From an uncultured Prevotellaceae bacterium (lineage in GTDB: Bacteria > Bacteroidota > Bacteroidia > Bacteroidales > Bacteroidaceae), in assembly GCA_902788605.1 (NCBI GenBank), contig CADAKX010000029.1, positions 1-64,000 of the forward strand: a stretch of DNA of 64,000 bases, in the 5' to 3' direction. The notes under the pieces are model-generated. The model was not told where the DNA came from. It ran no database searches and saw only the letters and a list, made by a program, of their open reading frames with translations. Below, one piece after another: positions 49,266 through 58,247 of this stretch. Made by a program: the position numbers and the translations under genes. Positions within the stretch are counted from its first letter, which is position 1; the number at the start of each line of letters is the position of its first letter.

Positions 49266-49602
49266 GGAAGGATGAACTGCCGTGACGCAGGAAATACTGC
49301 AGCAGGCGCGCCATGAAGCGGGCACCTACATCCTTGAAGGCCAGGGTGGGACCGTGGAAGAGTTCCAGGGAGTAGATGTTTTCCTTGACCTTGACCACAG
49401 GACAGGGGAACTGCAGGGTGTCGTAAACCAGGTCCTGCAGACTGTCGAGGTCCACATCGTCGCCAAAGAAGGCACTGGCCACATTGAAGGCGATGTCCTG
49501 GAACTTCATCTTCGGCATGTCGGTGAAGAACTGCTGAGGCAGTTTGTTGATACATTGGTGCTATAGTATTTCATATGAATGGATAATGGACAAGTGATAA
49601 TT

Positions 49603-50872
49603 CTAATTGATTTTCATGAATTCTTGCATGAACTGCTGGAGGCGCAGAAGTCCGTAGCCACCAGTGACGCACGACTCCTCGTCGTAGTACTCCACGCTGT
49701 CAGGCTCTATACCTTTATAATAGATTAGGAAAGGCACTGGTTCGTTGACATGGATGCGCTGCTCAACGGGGGTGGGATGATCGGGCAGGATGGCGATGCA
49801 TACTGGCTCGTCCATCTTTTCGGTGGCCTCGAAGATAGGTTTGATAAGGCGTTGGTCCAGATAGTCAATGGCCTTGAGCTTCAAGTCGAGGTCACCATCA
49901 TGGCCAGCCTCGTCGGTAGCCTCTACATGCACAAAGACAAAGTCGTCGGTCTGTAGGGCGTCGATAGCCGCCTGTGCCTTACCCTCGTAGTTAGTGTCAG
50001 CCAATCCTGTGGCACCAGGTACCTTGATGATGCGCAGACCCGCATATTTGCCGATGCCCTGAATCAGGTCGACAGCCGAGATGACCGCACCCGTCTTTAC
50101 CTGGGGGTACTGCTGCATGAGGGTCTGCATGGAAGGACGATAGCCACCACTCCACGGCCAGATGCTGTTGGCCTGACGCTCACCACGGGCAGCACGCGCC
50201 TGGTTGAAGGGGTGCTGGGCGAGGAGCTCCTGCGAACGCAGGATGAGGTCGTTGATGAGAGAGGCGGTTTCTGCGGGGGAGAGATGAGAGGTGTCAGCGA
50301 CCGAATCGCTGACCACAGTATCGCTGCCTACGAGACCGGGCTCGGGGGTTACCAGAAGGGGCTTCCATTCTTCGTTGGGGTGATCGTGGGGCGGAGCACA
50401 GACGATGTGCTTGTTGCCACCCTTGATGATGAGCAGATGGCGATACTGGATGCCGCAGATGAATTTTACACGATCGCAGCCCTCTTTCTCGTTGATGGGC
50501 TTGGCGAGAGTCTCGTTGAGATAATCGATGAGTATGCGGGCATCCTCCGTCTGGAGGTTACCACCATTGTGGTGTGATGATATTACAGCGGATGGCGAAA
50601 TCATCATCAGCCATCTCATAGCCTATCGATGCGGCTTCCAAAGGTCCTCGTCCCTCGTACACCTTGTTCAGGTCATAGCCGAGGATGGCGGTGTTGGCAA
50701 CCTCGCTGCCCGGGGGGAACCCCTCGGGAACGGTAACCAAACGGCCACAACGGCCTGCCTTTGCCAGGCGGTTCATGTATTCAGGACGTGCATACTGCAG
50801 AAGCGTCTTGCCACCAAGGCGGTCGACCTGATGGTCGGCCATGCCGTCGCCCAAAATGATAATATGCTTCAT
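49603..50872 (-). pseudogene. apgM: Phosphoglycerate mutase-like homoserine kinase (ApgM type), frameshifted
   Basis: The frame from ATG 50872 reads MKHIIILGDGMADHQVDRLG and ends after FAIRCNIITPQWW. The remaining two thirds continue in another frame from HHNGGNLQTEDARILIDYL to the end at 49603. Several codons between these parts are missing near 50575. The metal and catalytic parts are otherwise present (GDGM, VEATDEAGHDGDLDLKLKA, ILPDHPTPV). In Bacteroidetes this gene sits between thrA and thrC and serves as a homoserine kinase. A perfect palindrome (50293-50313) lies in frame within DTVVSDSVADTSHLS. Confidence 0.7.
50293..50313 (-). repeat. Perfect palindrome inside the apgM-like gene
   Basis: GTCAGCGA and TCGCTGAC are complementary around CCGAA. 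It encodes VVSDSVADT, extra relative to what I would expect in the family. Confidence 0.55.
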
Positions 50873-50883
50873 AATTGTTATTT

Positions 50884-50942
50884 GCAGCGGACGACCACGG
50901 ACTTTTTCGGATTATCCGTGTAAGTCCGTTGTTGTCCGCTGC
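50884..50942. repeat. 59-base palindromic repeat, copy 1
   Basis: The ends GCAGCGGAC and GTCCGCTGC are complementary, with inner arms ACGGACT and AGTCCGT, and CGGA/TCCG at the centre. It folds into one long hairpin. It lies between thrA and apgM. Other copies: 59608-59665 and 62773-62880. Confidence 0.85.
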
Positions 50943-50948
50943 TATAAA

Positions 50949-53292
50949 TTAGATATTAGCAATTGACATGATATTGGCAAAGACACCGGCAGCGGTAACA
51001 GCGGCACCAGCACCATAGCCCTGGATGAGCATGGGATATTCCTTATAGCGCTCAGTGGTGAGGAGTACGATGTTGTTCGAGCCCTCGAGGCCGTAGAAAG
51101 GATGTCCGTAGGGCACCTCCTTCAAGGCCACGCTGGTCTTGAAAGATGATGGGTCGTTCTCGTCGGCTTCCATTGTTGCCACAAAGCGCCAGCGCTTATT
51201 TTCACTTTCCAGCACCTTGCGACGCGCCTCGAAGTCGGCATCGAGTTCAGGCAGCTTGGCCCAGAAGTCCTCGATAGAACCCTCGAAGTAGCTGTCGGGC
51301 ACGAAGAGATGCTTCTCCACGTCGTCCTGCTCTACCTTATAGCCAGCCTCACGCGTCAGGATAACCAACTTGCGGATCACGTCCGTACCACTGAGGTCGA
51401 TACGTGGGTCGGGTTCAGAGTAGCGCTGCTCCTTGGCACGACGAACAGTCTCAGAGAAGGGCACGTCGGCAGCAATCTCGTTGAAGATGAAGTTCAGCGT
51501 ACCAGAGAGGATAGCCTCAATCTTCAGTATCTTGTCGCCTGAGTTACACAGGTCGTTGATGGTACCGATGATAGGCAGACCAGCACCTACGTTGGTCTCG
51601 TAGCGGAACCACACACCACGGTCGCGAGCCGTCTGACGCAGCTTCACATAGCTCTCATAGTCGCTTGAGGCCGCAATCTTATTGGCTGCCACAACAGAGA
51701 TGTTGTGCTCCAGGAAGGTCTGGTAGAGAGCTGCAATCTGCTTGCTGGCAGTACAGTCAACGAAGACCGAGTTGAAAATATTCATCTTGATGATCTCCTC
51801 GCGCATGTGCTCCGTGTCAGCGGGGAAGCCTGCACGCAGAATCTGCTCGTAGTTATCGAGGTCGATACCATCGCGATCGAGTACGAAGTTGGCGACATCA
51901 GAGATACCGACCACGTTCAACTTCAGGCGACGCGACTGCATCAGGAACTGCTGCTGGGTGCGAATCTGCTCGAGCAGCATGCCACCCACGGTACCGATAC
52001 CGCAGATGAAGATGTTGAGCACCTTGTATTCCGACAGGAAGAACGAATCGTGGAGCACGTTCAGCGACTTGCGTAGGAACTTGCCATCGACCACGAATGA
52101 GATGTTTGTCTCTGAGGCACCCTGAGCACAGGCAATCACAGAGATACCTGAGCGTCCCAGTGTGCCAAACAGCTTACCGGCGATGCCAGGTGTCTGCTTC
52201 ATGTTCTCACCCACGATGGCGATGGTGGCCAGGCCACTCTCTACCTGCATGGGGAACATGGCACCCGTCTCAATCTCCTTGGCAAACTCCGCATTCAGTA
52301 CCTCAACGGCTGCCTTGGCATCCTCGTCGCGCACACCAATAGAGGTGGAGTTCTCAGAAGATGCCTGTGACACCATGAAGACAGAGATACCCTTGTTGGC
52401 CAGGGTGGTGAAGATACGGCGGTTGACACCGATGACACCCACCATGGACAGACCGGTGACGGTGATCAGAGACGTACCCTTGATACTTGAGATACCCTTG
52501 ATGGGCTTCTGGTCGTTCTCGATCTTGGCCTTGATCAGAGTGCCTGGGTGCTTGGGGTTAAAGGTGTTCTTAACCTTGATGGGGATATTTTTTACGCAGA
52601 CGGGATAGATGGTCGGTGGGTAGATGACCTTAGCACCGAAGTTGCACAACTCCATCGCCTCTACGTAAGAGAGTTCGTTAATGGTATAAGCGCTCTTGAT
52701 GACCTTCGGATCTGCCGTCATGAAACCATCGACATCGGTCCAGATCTCCAGCACCTCAGCGTTCAGTACGGCAGCAAGGATAGAGGCGGTATAGTCGGAA
52801 CCACCACGTCCCAGGTTTGTCGTCTCGTGGCTGTCGCGGTCGCGGGCAATGAAGCCAGGGACGACATACACCTTGTTGGCTGCGACGGTGTCGCAGCTTA
52901 CGGAACTGAAGGCTTGTTTCACCAATTCTGTGGTCAGGTCGGCATCAATCACGTGCTGTCCCTGTTTCTTCTCTGTACGGATGAAGTCGCGGCTGTTCAT
53001 GCGAACACCATTCTTGACCATAGCTGCCACGATATGGGAACTCAGGCGCTCTCCATACGACACGATGGTGTCTTCGGTCTTCTCCGACAGGTCATGAATG
53101 AGGTACACACCATAGTAGATACTCTTCAACTGGTCGAAGAGCTGATCTACATTGTTGATTAAGTCCACGCGCTTGTTGATGTCCTGGATGATAGTGTCTA
53201 TCATCGAGTGGTGGCGTCTGACCATCGCGTCGAATTCCTCGCGATAGCGCTCGTCTCCCTGTTTTCGTTCCGCCGAATTTCATTACTTTCAT
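50949..53292 (-). pseudogene. thrA: Bifunctional aspartokinase/homoserine dehydrogenase, N-terminal deletion
   Basis: From ATG 53292 the frame reads MKVMKFGGT, the aspartokinase start, then loses frame. The body resumes as GDERYREEFDAMVRRHHSM and runs intact to the end, with roughly 45-50 codons missing. Later regions look sound: NLGRGGSDYTASI in the kinase domain, two ACT-like regulatory repeats, and the dehydrogenase NAD site ICGIGTVGGML. An internal start at the ATG of MVRRHH would give a protein without the ATP-binding start. An insertion (SVSCDTVAANK) comes from a palindromic repeat at 52871-52903. Confidence 0.7.
52871..52903 (-). repeat. GCTGCGAC palindrome inside thrA
   Basis: The plus strand reads CCTTGTTGGCTGCGACGGTG, then TCGCAGCTTACGG. 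It shares its flanks with the thrC copy and the core with the intergenic copy at 47082. It encodes VSCDTVAANK. Confidence 0.75.
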
Positions 53293-53357
53293 ATTCCTAT
53301 GCAATTTATCTTTCCAACGGTACCCCTCAACAAGCGGGGCTTACTCCATTGGCGCTG

Positions 53358-53365
53358 CAAAGGTA
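53358..53365 (-). promoter_or_regulatory. -7 box of the threonine operon
   Basis: TACCTTTG on the minus strand lies 65 bases upstream of the thrA ATG. The leader between them contains GCCCC and GGGGT arms that could pair. No leader peptide with Thr codons is evident. Confidence 0.5.
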
Positions 53366-53431
53366 GTGCAAATCGAGCGAAAAAACAAGAAAAACTTGAT
53401 TTTTTTTGTTTAATCTACAGAAAGCGTTGCC

Positions 53432-53809
53432 TTATACCCCCGAGTTAATCGTCAGCGAAAGTACATTAATGCCCTGGATGATACTGATGAGCGCAGCAAT
53501 GCCAAGAACGATATAAGCTAAAATCCTCATCCAAACCTTGCGTATACCTAATGGAATAATGAACAATAGCAACGCTTGGATAATGTGGAAGCCGGTATAG
53601 AAATAGTTCCTTGTCTGCCAAGAAACATCTGCCATCGTAAAGAAATAGTTGAATACAATATAGAGAAGGCTAAAGAATAAGATTGAAAAACAGTAGCCCA
53701 GAAGCAGAATACTGTTCCAGTCTTTCTTTTCCCCGTTGAGGCTTGAGCCACAATTGTTGCAAAACAGATCACCCTCTTCATTGGGATGCGAGCATTTAGG
53801 ACATTTCAT
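53432..53809 (-). CDS. Zinc-ribbon membrane protein
   Basis: This 125-residue protein starts with a zinc ribbon (MKCPKCSHPNEEGDLFCNNC) and continues with three hydrophobic segments: ILLLGYCFSILFFSLLYIVF, IIQALLLFIIPLG and MRILAYIVLGIAALISII. It is an inner-membrane protein with a cytosolic zinc-binding end. The family is widespread and uncharacterised. It is a single-gene unit, with a TATCTTTG -7-like box just upstream of its start at 53809. Confidence 0.75.
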   Translation of the reverse strand: MKCPKCSHPNEEGDLFCNNCGSSLNGEKKDWNSILLLGYCFSILFFSLLYIVFNYFFTMADVSWQTRNYFYTGFHIIQALLLFIIPLGIRKVWMRILAYIVLGIAALISIIQGINVLSLTINSGV

Positions 53810-53921
53810 AAACAGTTACTATTATATAATAATGGTGCAAAGATACAATAATTTTGGGAAGATAAAGACGTAAAAGGAGTTAAAGGGAGTTAAAAGAAGA
53901 TAGTTTTTGGTGGAATAGTTG

Positions 53922-53929
53922 TAATTTTG
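53922..53929 (+). promoter_or_regulatory. -7 box of the FAD protein gene
   Basis: TAATTTTG lies 6 bases before the ATG at 53936, leaving almost no leader. A TTTG at 53906 is closer than normal. Confidence 0.45.
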
Positions 53930-53935
53930 CATTCT

Positions 53936-55525
53936 ATGACAAATGAATACCAACTACGCGTTTTGCCGCAGGTGGCGGCCGACGCAGAGAAACTAAGGAA
54001 ATATATAGCAGAGGAACAGGGACTGGCGATGGGCGCTTTGAAGGCTGTGCGCATTTTGAAACGTTCAATCGATGCCCGTCAGCGTACCATCTTCGTCAAT
54101 CTGAAAGTGCGTGCCTATGTGAACGAGCTCCCCACGGAGGACGAGTTTGAACAGGTGGACTATCAGGATGTGAGCAGCAGACCACAGGTGATTGTGGTGG
54201 GTGCTGGCCCTGGCGGACTCTTTGCGGCGTTGAGGCTCATCGAACTGGGCTTCCGTCCCATTGTACTGGAGCGAGGCAAGGATGTGCATGAACGTAAGAA
54301 AGACCTGGCCAATATCAGTCGCACCCAACAGGTAGATGGCGAGAGCAACTACTGTTTTGGTGAGGGTGGCGCTGGTGCCTATTCCGATGGCAAGCTTTAT
54401 ACTCGTTCGAAGAAACGCGGTAACACGGAGAAAATTCTCCGTGTGTTCTGCCAGCATGGTGCCTCGACCAATATCTTGGCCGATGCCCATCCCCATATCG
54501 GTACCGATCGACTGCCTCAGGTGATTGAGGCTATGCGCAATACTATTATAAGATGTGGTGGTGAGGTGCATTTCCAGACCAAGATGACACAACTACTTCT
54601 GGAAGGACAGAAGGTGATTGGTTGTGTGGCTGGTGAAAAAGAATATTTGGGCCCTGTCATCCTGGCCACAGGCCACTCGGCCCGTGATGTCTATCGTTAT
54701 CTCAATGGTGCCAGGATTCATCTGGAGGCCAAGGGCATTGCTGTGGGTGTGCGCTTGGAACATCCGTCGCAGTTGATAGACCAGATACAGTATCATCGCA
54801 AGGAGGGTAGGGGCCAATGGCTGCCTGCTGCCGAGTATGCCTTTGTGACCCAGGCTGATGGACGCGGTGTTTATTCGTTCTGTATGTGTCCTGGTGGTTT
54901 CGTGATTCCTGCTGCCACCGGTCCTGAGCAGATTGTGGTCAATGGCATGAGTCCTGCCAGTCGTGGCACCCAGTGGAGCAACTCAGGCATGGTGGTTGAG
55001 GTGAGACCAGAGGACCTGGGGCATGTAAAAATGATAAAATGTAACAATGAGAAAACGGAGAACGACCCGCTTGCCATGATGTATTTCCAAGAGGAACTCG
55101 AGAAGGCTTGCTGGCAACAGGGTAATATGAAACAGACAGCCCCAGCCCAGCGCATGGCCGACTTTGTCAATGGCAAACTGAGCTACGACCTGCCCAGGAG
55201 CTCCTATGCCCCAGGACTGGTGTCATCGCCCCTGCATTTCTGGTTGCCCAAGCCCATCTCCTCACGCCTGCAGCAGGGCTTCAAGACCTTTGGCAAACAG
55301 GCACATGGCTTCCTGACCAACGAGGCCGTGATGATTGCCATGGAGACCAGAACCTCGTCGCCAGTGCGTATTGTTCGCGACAATGAGACCCTGATGCATG
55401 TGCAGGTAGAAGGCCTCTTCCCTTGTGGCGAGGGTGCTGGATATGCTGGCGGCATCGTGTCGGCAGGCGTAGATGGTGAGCGTTGTGCAGAGATGTGTGC
55501 ATTGTATATAGAAAAAAATGGTTGA
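53936..55525 (+). CDS. FAD-dependent oxidoreductase, COG2509 type
   Basis: This 529-residue protein starts at the ATG at 53936. The FAD-binding motif is VVGAGPGGLFAALRLIELGF near residue 88, and a C-terminal half contains FPCGEGAGYAGGIVSAGVDG, both standard in this family of uncharacterised FAD dehydrogenases. The N-terminal 80 residues form a separate alpha/beta module, as in most members. The gene stands alone ahead of the cytidylate kinase-like gene and its reaction is unknown. Confidence 0.85.
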   Translation: MTNEYQLRVLPQVAADAEKLRKYIAEEQGLAMGALKAVRILKRSIDARQRTIFVNLKVRAYVNELPTEDEFEQVDYQDVSSRPQVIVVGAGPGGLFAALRLIELGFRPIVLERGKDVHERKKDLANISRTQQVDGESNYCFGEGGAGAYSDGKLYTRSKKRGNTEKILRVFCQHGASTNILADAHPHIGTDRLPQVIEAMRNTIIRCGGEVHFQTKMTQLLLEGQKVIGCVAGEKEYLGPVILATGHSARDVYRYLNGARIHLEAKGIAVGVRLEHPSQLIDQIQYHRKEGRGQWLPAAEYAFVTQADGRGVYSFCMCPGGFVIPAATGPEQIVVNGMSPASRGTQWSNSGMVVEVRPEDLGHVKMIKCNNEKTENDPLAMMYFQEELEKACWQQGNMKQTAPAQRMADFVNGKLSYDLPRSSYAPGLVSSPLHFWLPKPISSRLQQGFKTFGKQAHGFLTNEAVMIAMETRTSSPVRIVRDNETLMHVQVEGLFPCGEGAGYAGGIVSAGVDGERCAEMCALYIEKNG

Positions 55526-55529
55526 TTTC

Positions 55530-55561
55530 TTTGTGAAATTCATTTTTTCTTCGTATCTTTG
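55530..55561 (+). promoter_or_regulatory. Promoter of the cytidylate kinase-like gene
   Basis: TTTG at 55530-55533 and TATCTTTG at 55554-55561 are separated by 20 bases. The ATG is at 55610. Confidence 0.75.
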
Positions 55562-55609
55562 CCACAGAACATAACACTTTACGCTTAAAACCTATTAATC
55601 TATACGCTT

Positions 55610-56230
55610 ATGAACAAAGAGGAGAAATTTGTTATCACCATTAGCCGACAGTTCGGCACTGGTGGCCACGAGATTGGAGCCGAGATTGCCCGTAGGCTCA
55701 ATGTGAAGCTTCTCGATAAGCAGATACTCAACGAGATGGCTCGCAAGTTTAATATTGTGGAAGAGGCGGTAGAGAAAATTGAGTCTCGTAATCCGTTGTG
55801 GCGCGATGACTTCACCCAGTTCTATCGCTCATATATGGCCAAGGCCGAGTATAGCGGCCAGGAGCACGATGAGACCTCGCGTCAGTTGTTTGAGGCACAG
55901 GCCGAGGTTATCAGGAAAATTGCTGCTCAGGAATCATGTGTGATAGTGGGCCGTTGTGGTTTCCATATCTTCCGCAATCATCCTAACGCCCTGAAGATCT
56001 TCATCCATGCCGATGTGGACTGCAGGAAAAAACGTATCGGGCGCAAGTACGATATTTCAGAGAGCGATGCGGCTGCGATGATCGTTGACAACGACTACAG
56101 TCGTGAGCTCTACACAAAAACGTTTACAGGTAGTGAATGGCAGGATGCCCGCAACTATGACATCTCGCTGAACGTCAAGCAGTTTGGAGTGAACGGCGCT
56201 GTTGACTTCCTGATGAATGTGATAGGATAA
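55610..56230 (+). CDS. Cytidylate kinase-like protein
   Basis: This 206-residue protein belongs to the cytidylate kinase-like family: FVITISRQFGTGGHEIGAEI holds the P-loop-like start, CVIVGRCGFHIFRNHPNALK the middle, and HADVDCRKKRIGRKYDISES a lid-like Arg region. It probably phosphorylates a nucleotide or related substrate in the cytosol. It precedes the TerB/DnaJ gene by 9 bases. Confidence 0.85.
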   Translation: MNKEEKFVITISRQFGTGGHEIGAEIARRLNVKLLDKQILNEMARKFNIVEEAVEKIESRNPLWRDDFTQFYRSYMAKAEYSGQEHDETSRQLFEAQAEVIRKIAAQESCVIVGRCGFHIFRNHPNALKIFIHADVDCRKKRIGRKYDISESDAAAMIVDNDYSRELYTKTFTGSEWQDARNYDISLNVKQFGVNGAVDFLMNVIG

Positions 56231-56239
56231 TAAAAAAAT

Positions 56240-57004
56240 ATGGCTTTTGGAAAATGGATAGGCGGCTATCTGGGATGGAGCGCCTTGGGCCCCTTGGGGG
56301 GTATCATTGGATTTGTTATTGGCGCACTTTTCGATACCGCCACCTCTAGGGGTGAGGGTGACACCTTGCGCCTCGACAACGAGCAGTCGCAACAGGGCGA
56401 CCGCAATAGTTTCTTTATCTCTATGCTGGTGCTGTCGGCCTATATCGTCAAGGCCGATGGGAAGGTGATGCATTCCGAGATGGAACTGGTGCGTGGCATG
56501 CTTCGTCAGAACTTTGGCGAGGCTGCTGCCCAGCAGGGCGATCAGGTGATGCGTCAGTTGTTTGCCGAGCAGGACCGTCAGGGTACGAGTGTCTATCGCG
56601 AGCGCATCCGTCAGGCCTGTCAGCAGATAGCTATGAATGTGGACTATTCTGGTCGTCTTCAGCTCCTGAACTTCCTCGTGATGATTGCACAGGCTGATGG
56701 CCGTGTGGATCAGGTGGAGGTGGTGGCCTTGAAAGAGGTGGCCCAGTGGATGCAGATGTCGGCTCAGGAGGTAGATGCCATGTTGCATCTCGAGGGTGAC
56801 TCGCTGGAGGATGCCTACAAGGTGCTGGGTGTGAGTCCCGATGCCAGTGATGCCGATGTGAAGAAAGCCTATCGTAAGTTGGCCTTGGAACATCATCCTG
56901 ACCGTGTGGCTGCATTGGGTGATGATGTGCGCAAGGCTGCCGAGAAGAAGTTCCAGGAGATTAATGCTGCCAAAGAACGTATTTGGAAGGCGAGAGGGCT
57001 TTGA
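56240..57004 (+). CDS. TerB/DnaJ co-chaperone, DjlA-like
   Basis: This 254-residue protein begins with a glycine-rich membrane segment ([20 protein letters not shown]) and has a TerB-like helical domain (about residues 50-170). It ends with a J-domain (residues about 190-250, with the HPD motif in [13 protein letters not shown]). It resembles DjlA co-chaperones that stimulate DnaK at the membrane. It follows the cytidylate kinase-like gene. Confidence 0.85.
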   Translation: MAFGKWIGGYLGWSALGPLGGIIGFVIGALFDTATSRGEGDTLRLDNEQSQQGDRNSFFISMLVLSAYIVKADGKVMHSEMELVRGMLRQNFGEAAAQQGDQVMRQLFAEQDRQGTSVYRERIRQACQQIAMNVDYSGRLQLLNFLVMIAQADGRVDQVEVVALKEVAQWMQMSAQEVDAMLHLEGDSLEDAYKVLGVSPDASDADVKKAYRKLALEHHPDRVAALGDDVRKAAEKKFQEINAAKERIWKARGL

Positions 57005-57012
57005 GATGTAAG

Positions 57013-58173
57013 ATGTCTGATGTAAGAAGTAAGAGTTTAGAGTTGAAACAGCCGGCTATTTTGATTCCAGAGGGTTGCGACAAGGTGCTGTTGCACGCAT
57101 GCTGTGCGCCCTGTTCATCAGCTATTGTAGAATGGTTGATGGCTAATGGCGTGCGTCCCACCATCTTCTATTTCAATCCCAATATCTGGCCTCGCGAGGA
57201 ATACGAGATCCGCAAGAACGAGAGTAAGCGCCATGCCGAGGGTCTGGGACTGGACTGGATTGATGGCGACTATGACCATGGGGCGTGGCGTACAGGCGTT
57301 TGCGGGTTGGAGAACCAACCCGAACGGGGACTGCGCTGTGAGCAGTGCTTTACGTTGCGATTGACCCAGACAGCTCTCAAGGCTCAGGAGTTGGGCTTCC
57401 GCTATTTCGCCACCACGCTGGCCTCCAGTCGCTGGAAGAGTTTGGAACAGATAGAGCGGGCAGGACATGTGGCAGAAAAGGCTGCTCCAGGAACTGAGTT
57501 CTGGGCTCAGAACTGGCGCAAGGGCGGACTCCAGGAGCGTCGCAACCAGTTGCTCAAGGAGAACCACTTCTATAACCAGCAATACTGCGGATGCGAGTTT
57601 TCTGCCAGAAATGGCGCGAACACCAAACCTCTGTTGCGTGCCCAGATGCGCGAGGCGAAGAAACAGCATCAGGCCCAGTTGGCAAAGATGTCTGAGGAGC
57701 TTGTGCAAATAATACTGCATTTTCTCGCCTCACATCTCAACCATCAGCCATCAGCCATCAGCCATCAAACCATCCTGGCCTACTGGCCCTTGCCCGATGA
57801 GGTGGATATCCGTCCTTTGATTGACCAGTTGGTGGGGCAGGGTATCAAGGTCGTGTTGCCCAAGGTGACTGGTGACGAGACCATGGAACTGCGTCGCTAT
57901 ACCTCGTGTGCCGACCTGCAGGAAGGTGCTTTTCATATCATGGAACCTGTTGGAGAGGCTTTCGATGCTTACGACCAGATAGACTTCGCGCTGGTGCCAG
58001 GCATGGCTTTCGATGCTGCTGGTCATCGTCTGGGGCGTGGAAAGGGTTATTACGATCGCTTCCTCAGTGCTCATCGTCATATATATATAATAGGTGTCTG
58101 CTTCCCCTTTCAGCGTGTGGCTGAGGTGCCATCCGAGGAGCATGATGTCATGATGGATGAGGTGATATCATAA
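57013..58173 (+). CDS. queH: QueH fused to 5-formyltetrahydrofolate cyclo-ligase
   Basis: This protein of about 386 residues joins two enzymes. Residues 25-200 are QueH (epoxyqueuosine reductase): HACCAPCSSAIVEWLM, RCEQCFTLRLTQTALK and QQYCGCEFS hold the Cys for iron-sulfur binding. Residues 205-386 are 5-FTHF cyclo-ligase: LLRAQMREAKKQHQAQ, AYWPLPDEVDIRPL and GRGKGYYDRFLSAHRH. The short stretch HQPSAISHQ between them comes from a simple-word repeat (57736-57770), and the start (MSDVRSKSLELK) also looks repeat-derived. QueH acts in tRNA queuosine synthesis; the ligase recycles folate. Confidence 0.85.
   Translation: MSDVRSKSLELKQPAILIPEGCDKVLLHACCAPCSSAIVEWLMANGVRPTIFYFNPNIWPREEYEIRKNESKRHAEGLGLDWIDGDYDHGAWRTGVCGLENQPERGLRCEQCFTLRLTQTALKAQELGFRYFATTLASSRWKSLEQIERAGHVAEKAAPGTEFWAQNWRKGGLQERRNQLLKENHFYNQQYCGCEFSARNGANTKPLLRAQMREAKKQHQAQLAKMSEELVQIILHFLASHLNHQPSAISHQTILAYWPLPDEVDIRPLIDQLVGQGIKVVLPKVTGDETMELRRYTSCADLQEGAFHIMEPVGEAFDAYDQIDFALVPGMAFDAAGHRLGRGKGYYDRFLSAHRHIYIIGVCFPFQRVAEVPSEEHDVMMDEVIS
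57736..57770 (+). repeat. CCATCAG-word repeat inside the queH fusion
   Basis: CAACCATCAGCCATCAGCCA and TCAGCCATCAAACC repeat the word CCATCAG. They encode HQPSAISHQ within the cyclo-ligase start. Confidence 0.65.
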
Positions 58174-58209
58174 AAAACGAGACTCATAATTTGTGATTCT
58201 CGTTTTTTT
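58172..58209 (+). terminator. Terminator of the queH gene overlapping the ffh promoter
   Basis: AAAAAACGAGA (58172-58182) pairs with TCTCGTTTTTT (58198-58208) and is followed by T. The -33 TTTG of the next promoter (58190-58193) lies in its loop. Confidence 0.75.
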
Positions 58210-58221
58210 ATTGTAATTTTG
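58190..58221 (+). promoter_or_regulatory. Promoter of ffh
   Basis: TTTG at 58190-58193 and TAATTTTG at 58214-58221 are separated by 20 bases. The ATG is at 58248. Confidence 0.75.
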
Positions 58222-58247
58222 CACCCCAATAATTGCAATTATAAGAT

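Larger units (their letters stand above)
48289..49574 (-). pseudogene. thrC: Threonine synthase, N-terminal deletion with frameshift
   Basis: From ATG 49574 the frame reads MKYYSTN, the conserved start, then shifts. The body resumes in another frame as INKLPQQFFTDMPKMKFQD and continues to the end, with about 25 codons missing between. Later regions are intact: the PLP Lys in GPTLAFKDVGARFMARLL, VLVATSGDTGSAVANG and VPSGNFGNICAAL. Two repeat-derived insertions are present (SALGHQTSD near 48880-48910 and FPVSSNSVAANK at 49233-49265). A product starting at ATG 49518 would lack about 45 residues. It is ATGA-coupled to aguA downstream. Confidence 0.7.

Noticed and set aside
53293..53357. A threonine attenuator in the thrA leader
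   Set aside because: There is a weak hairpin but no leader peptide with Thr codons and no T run.
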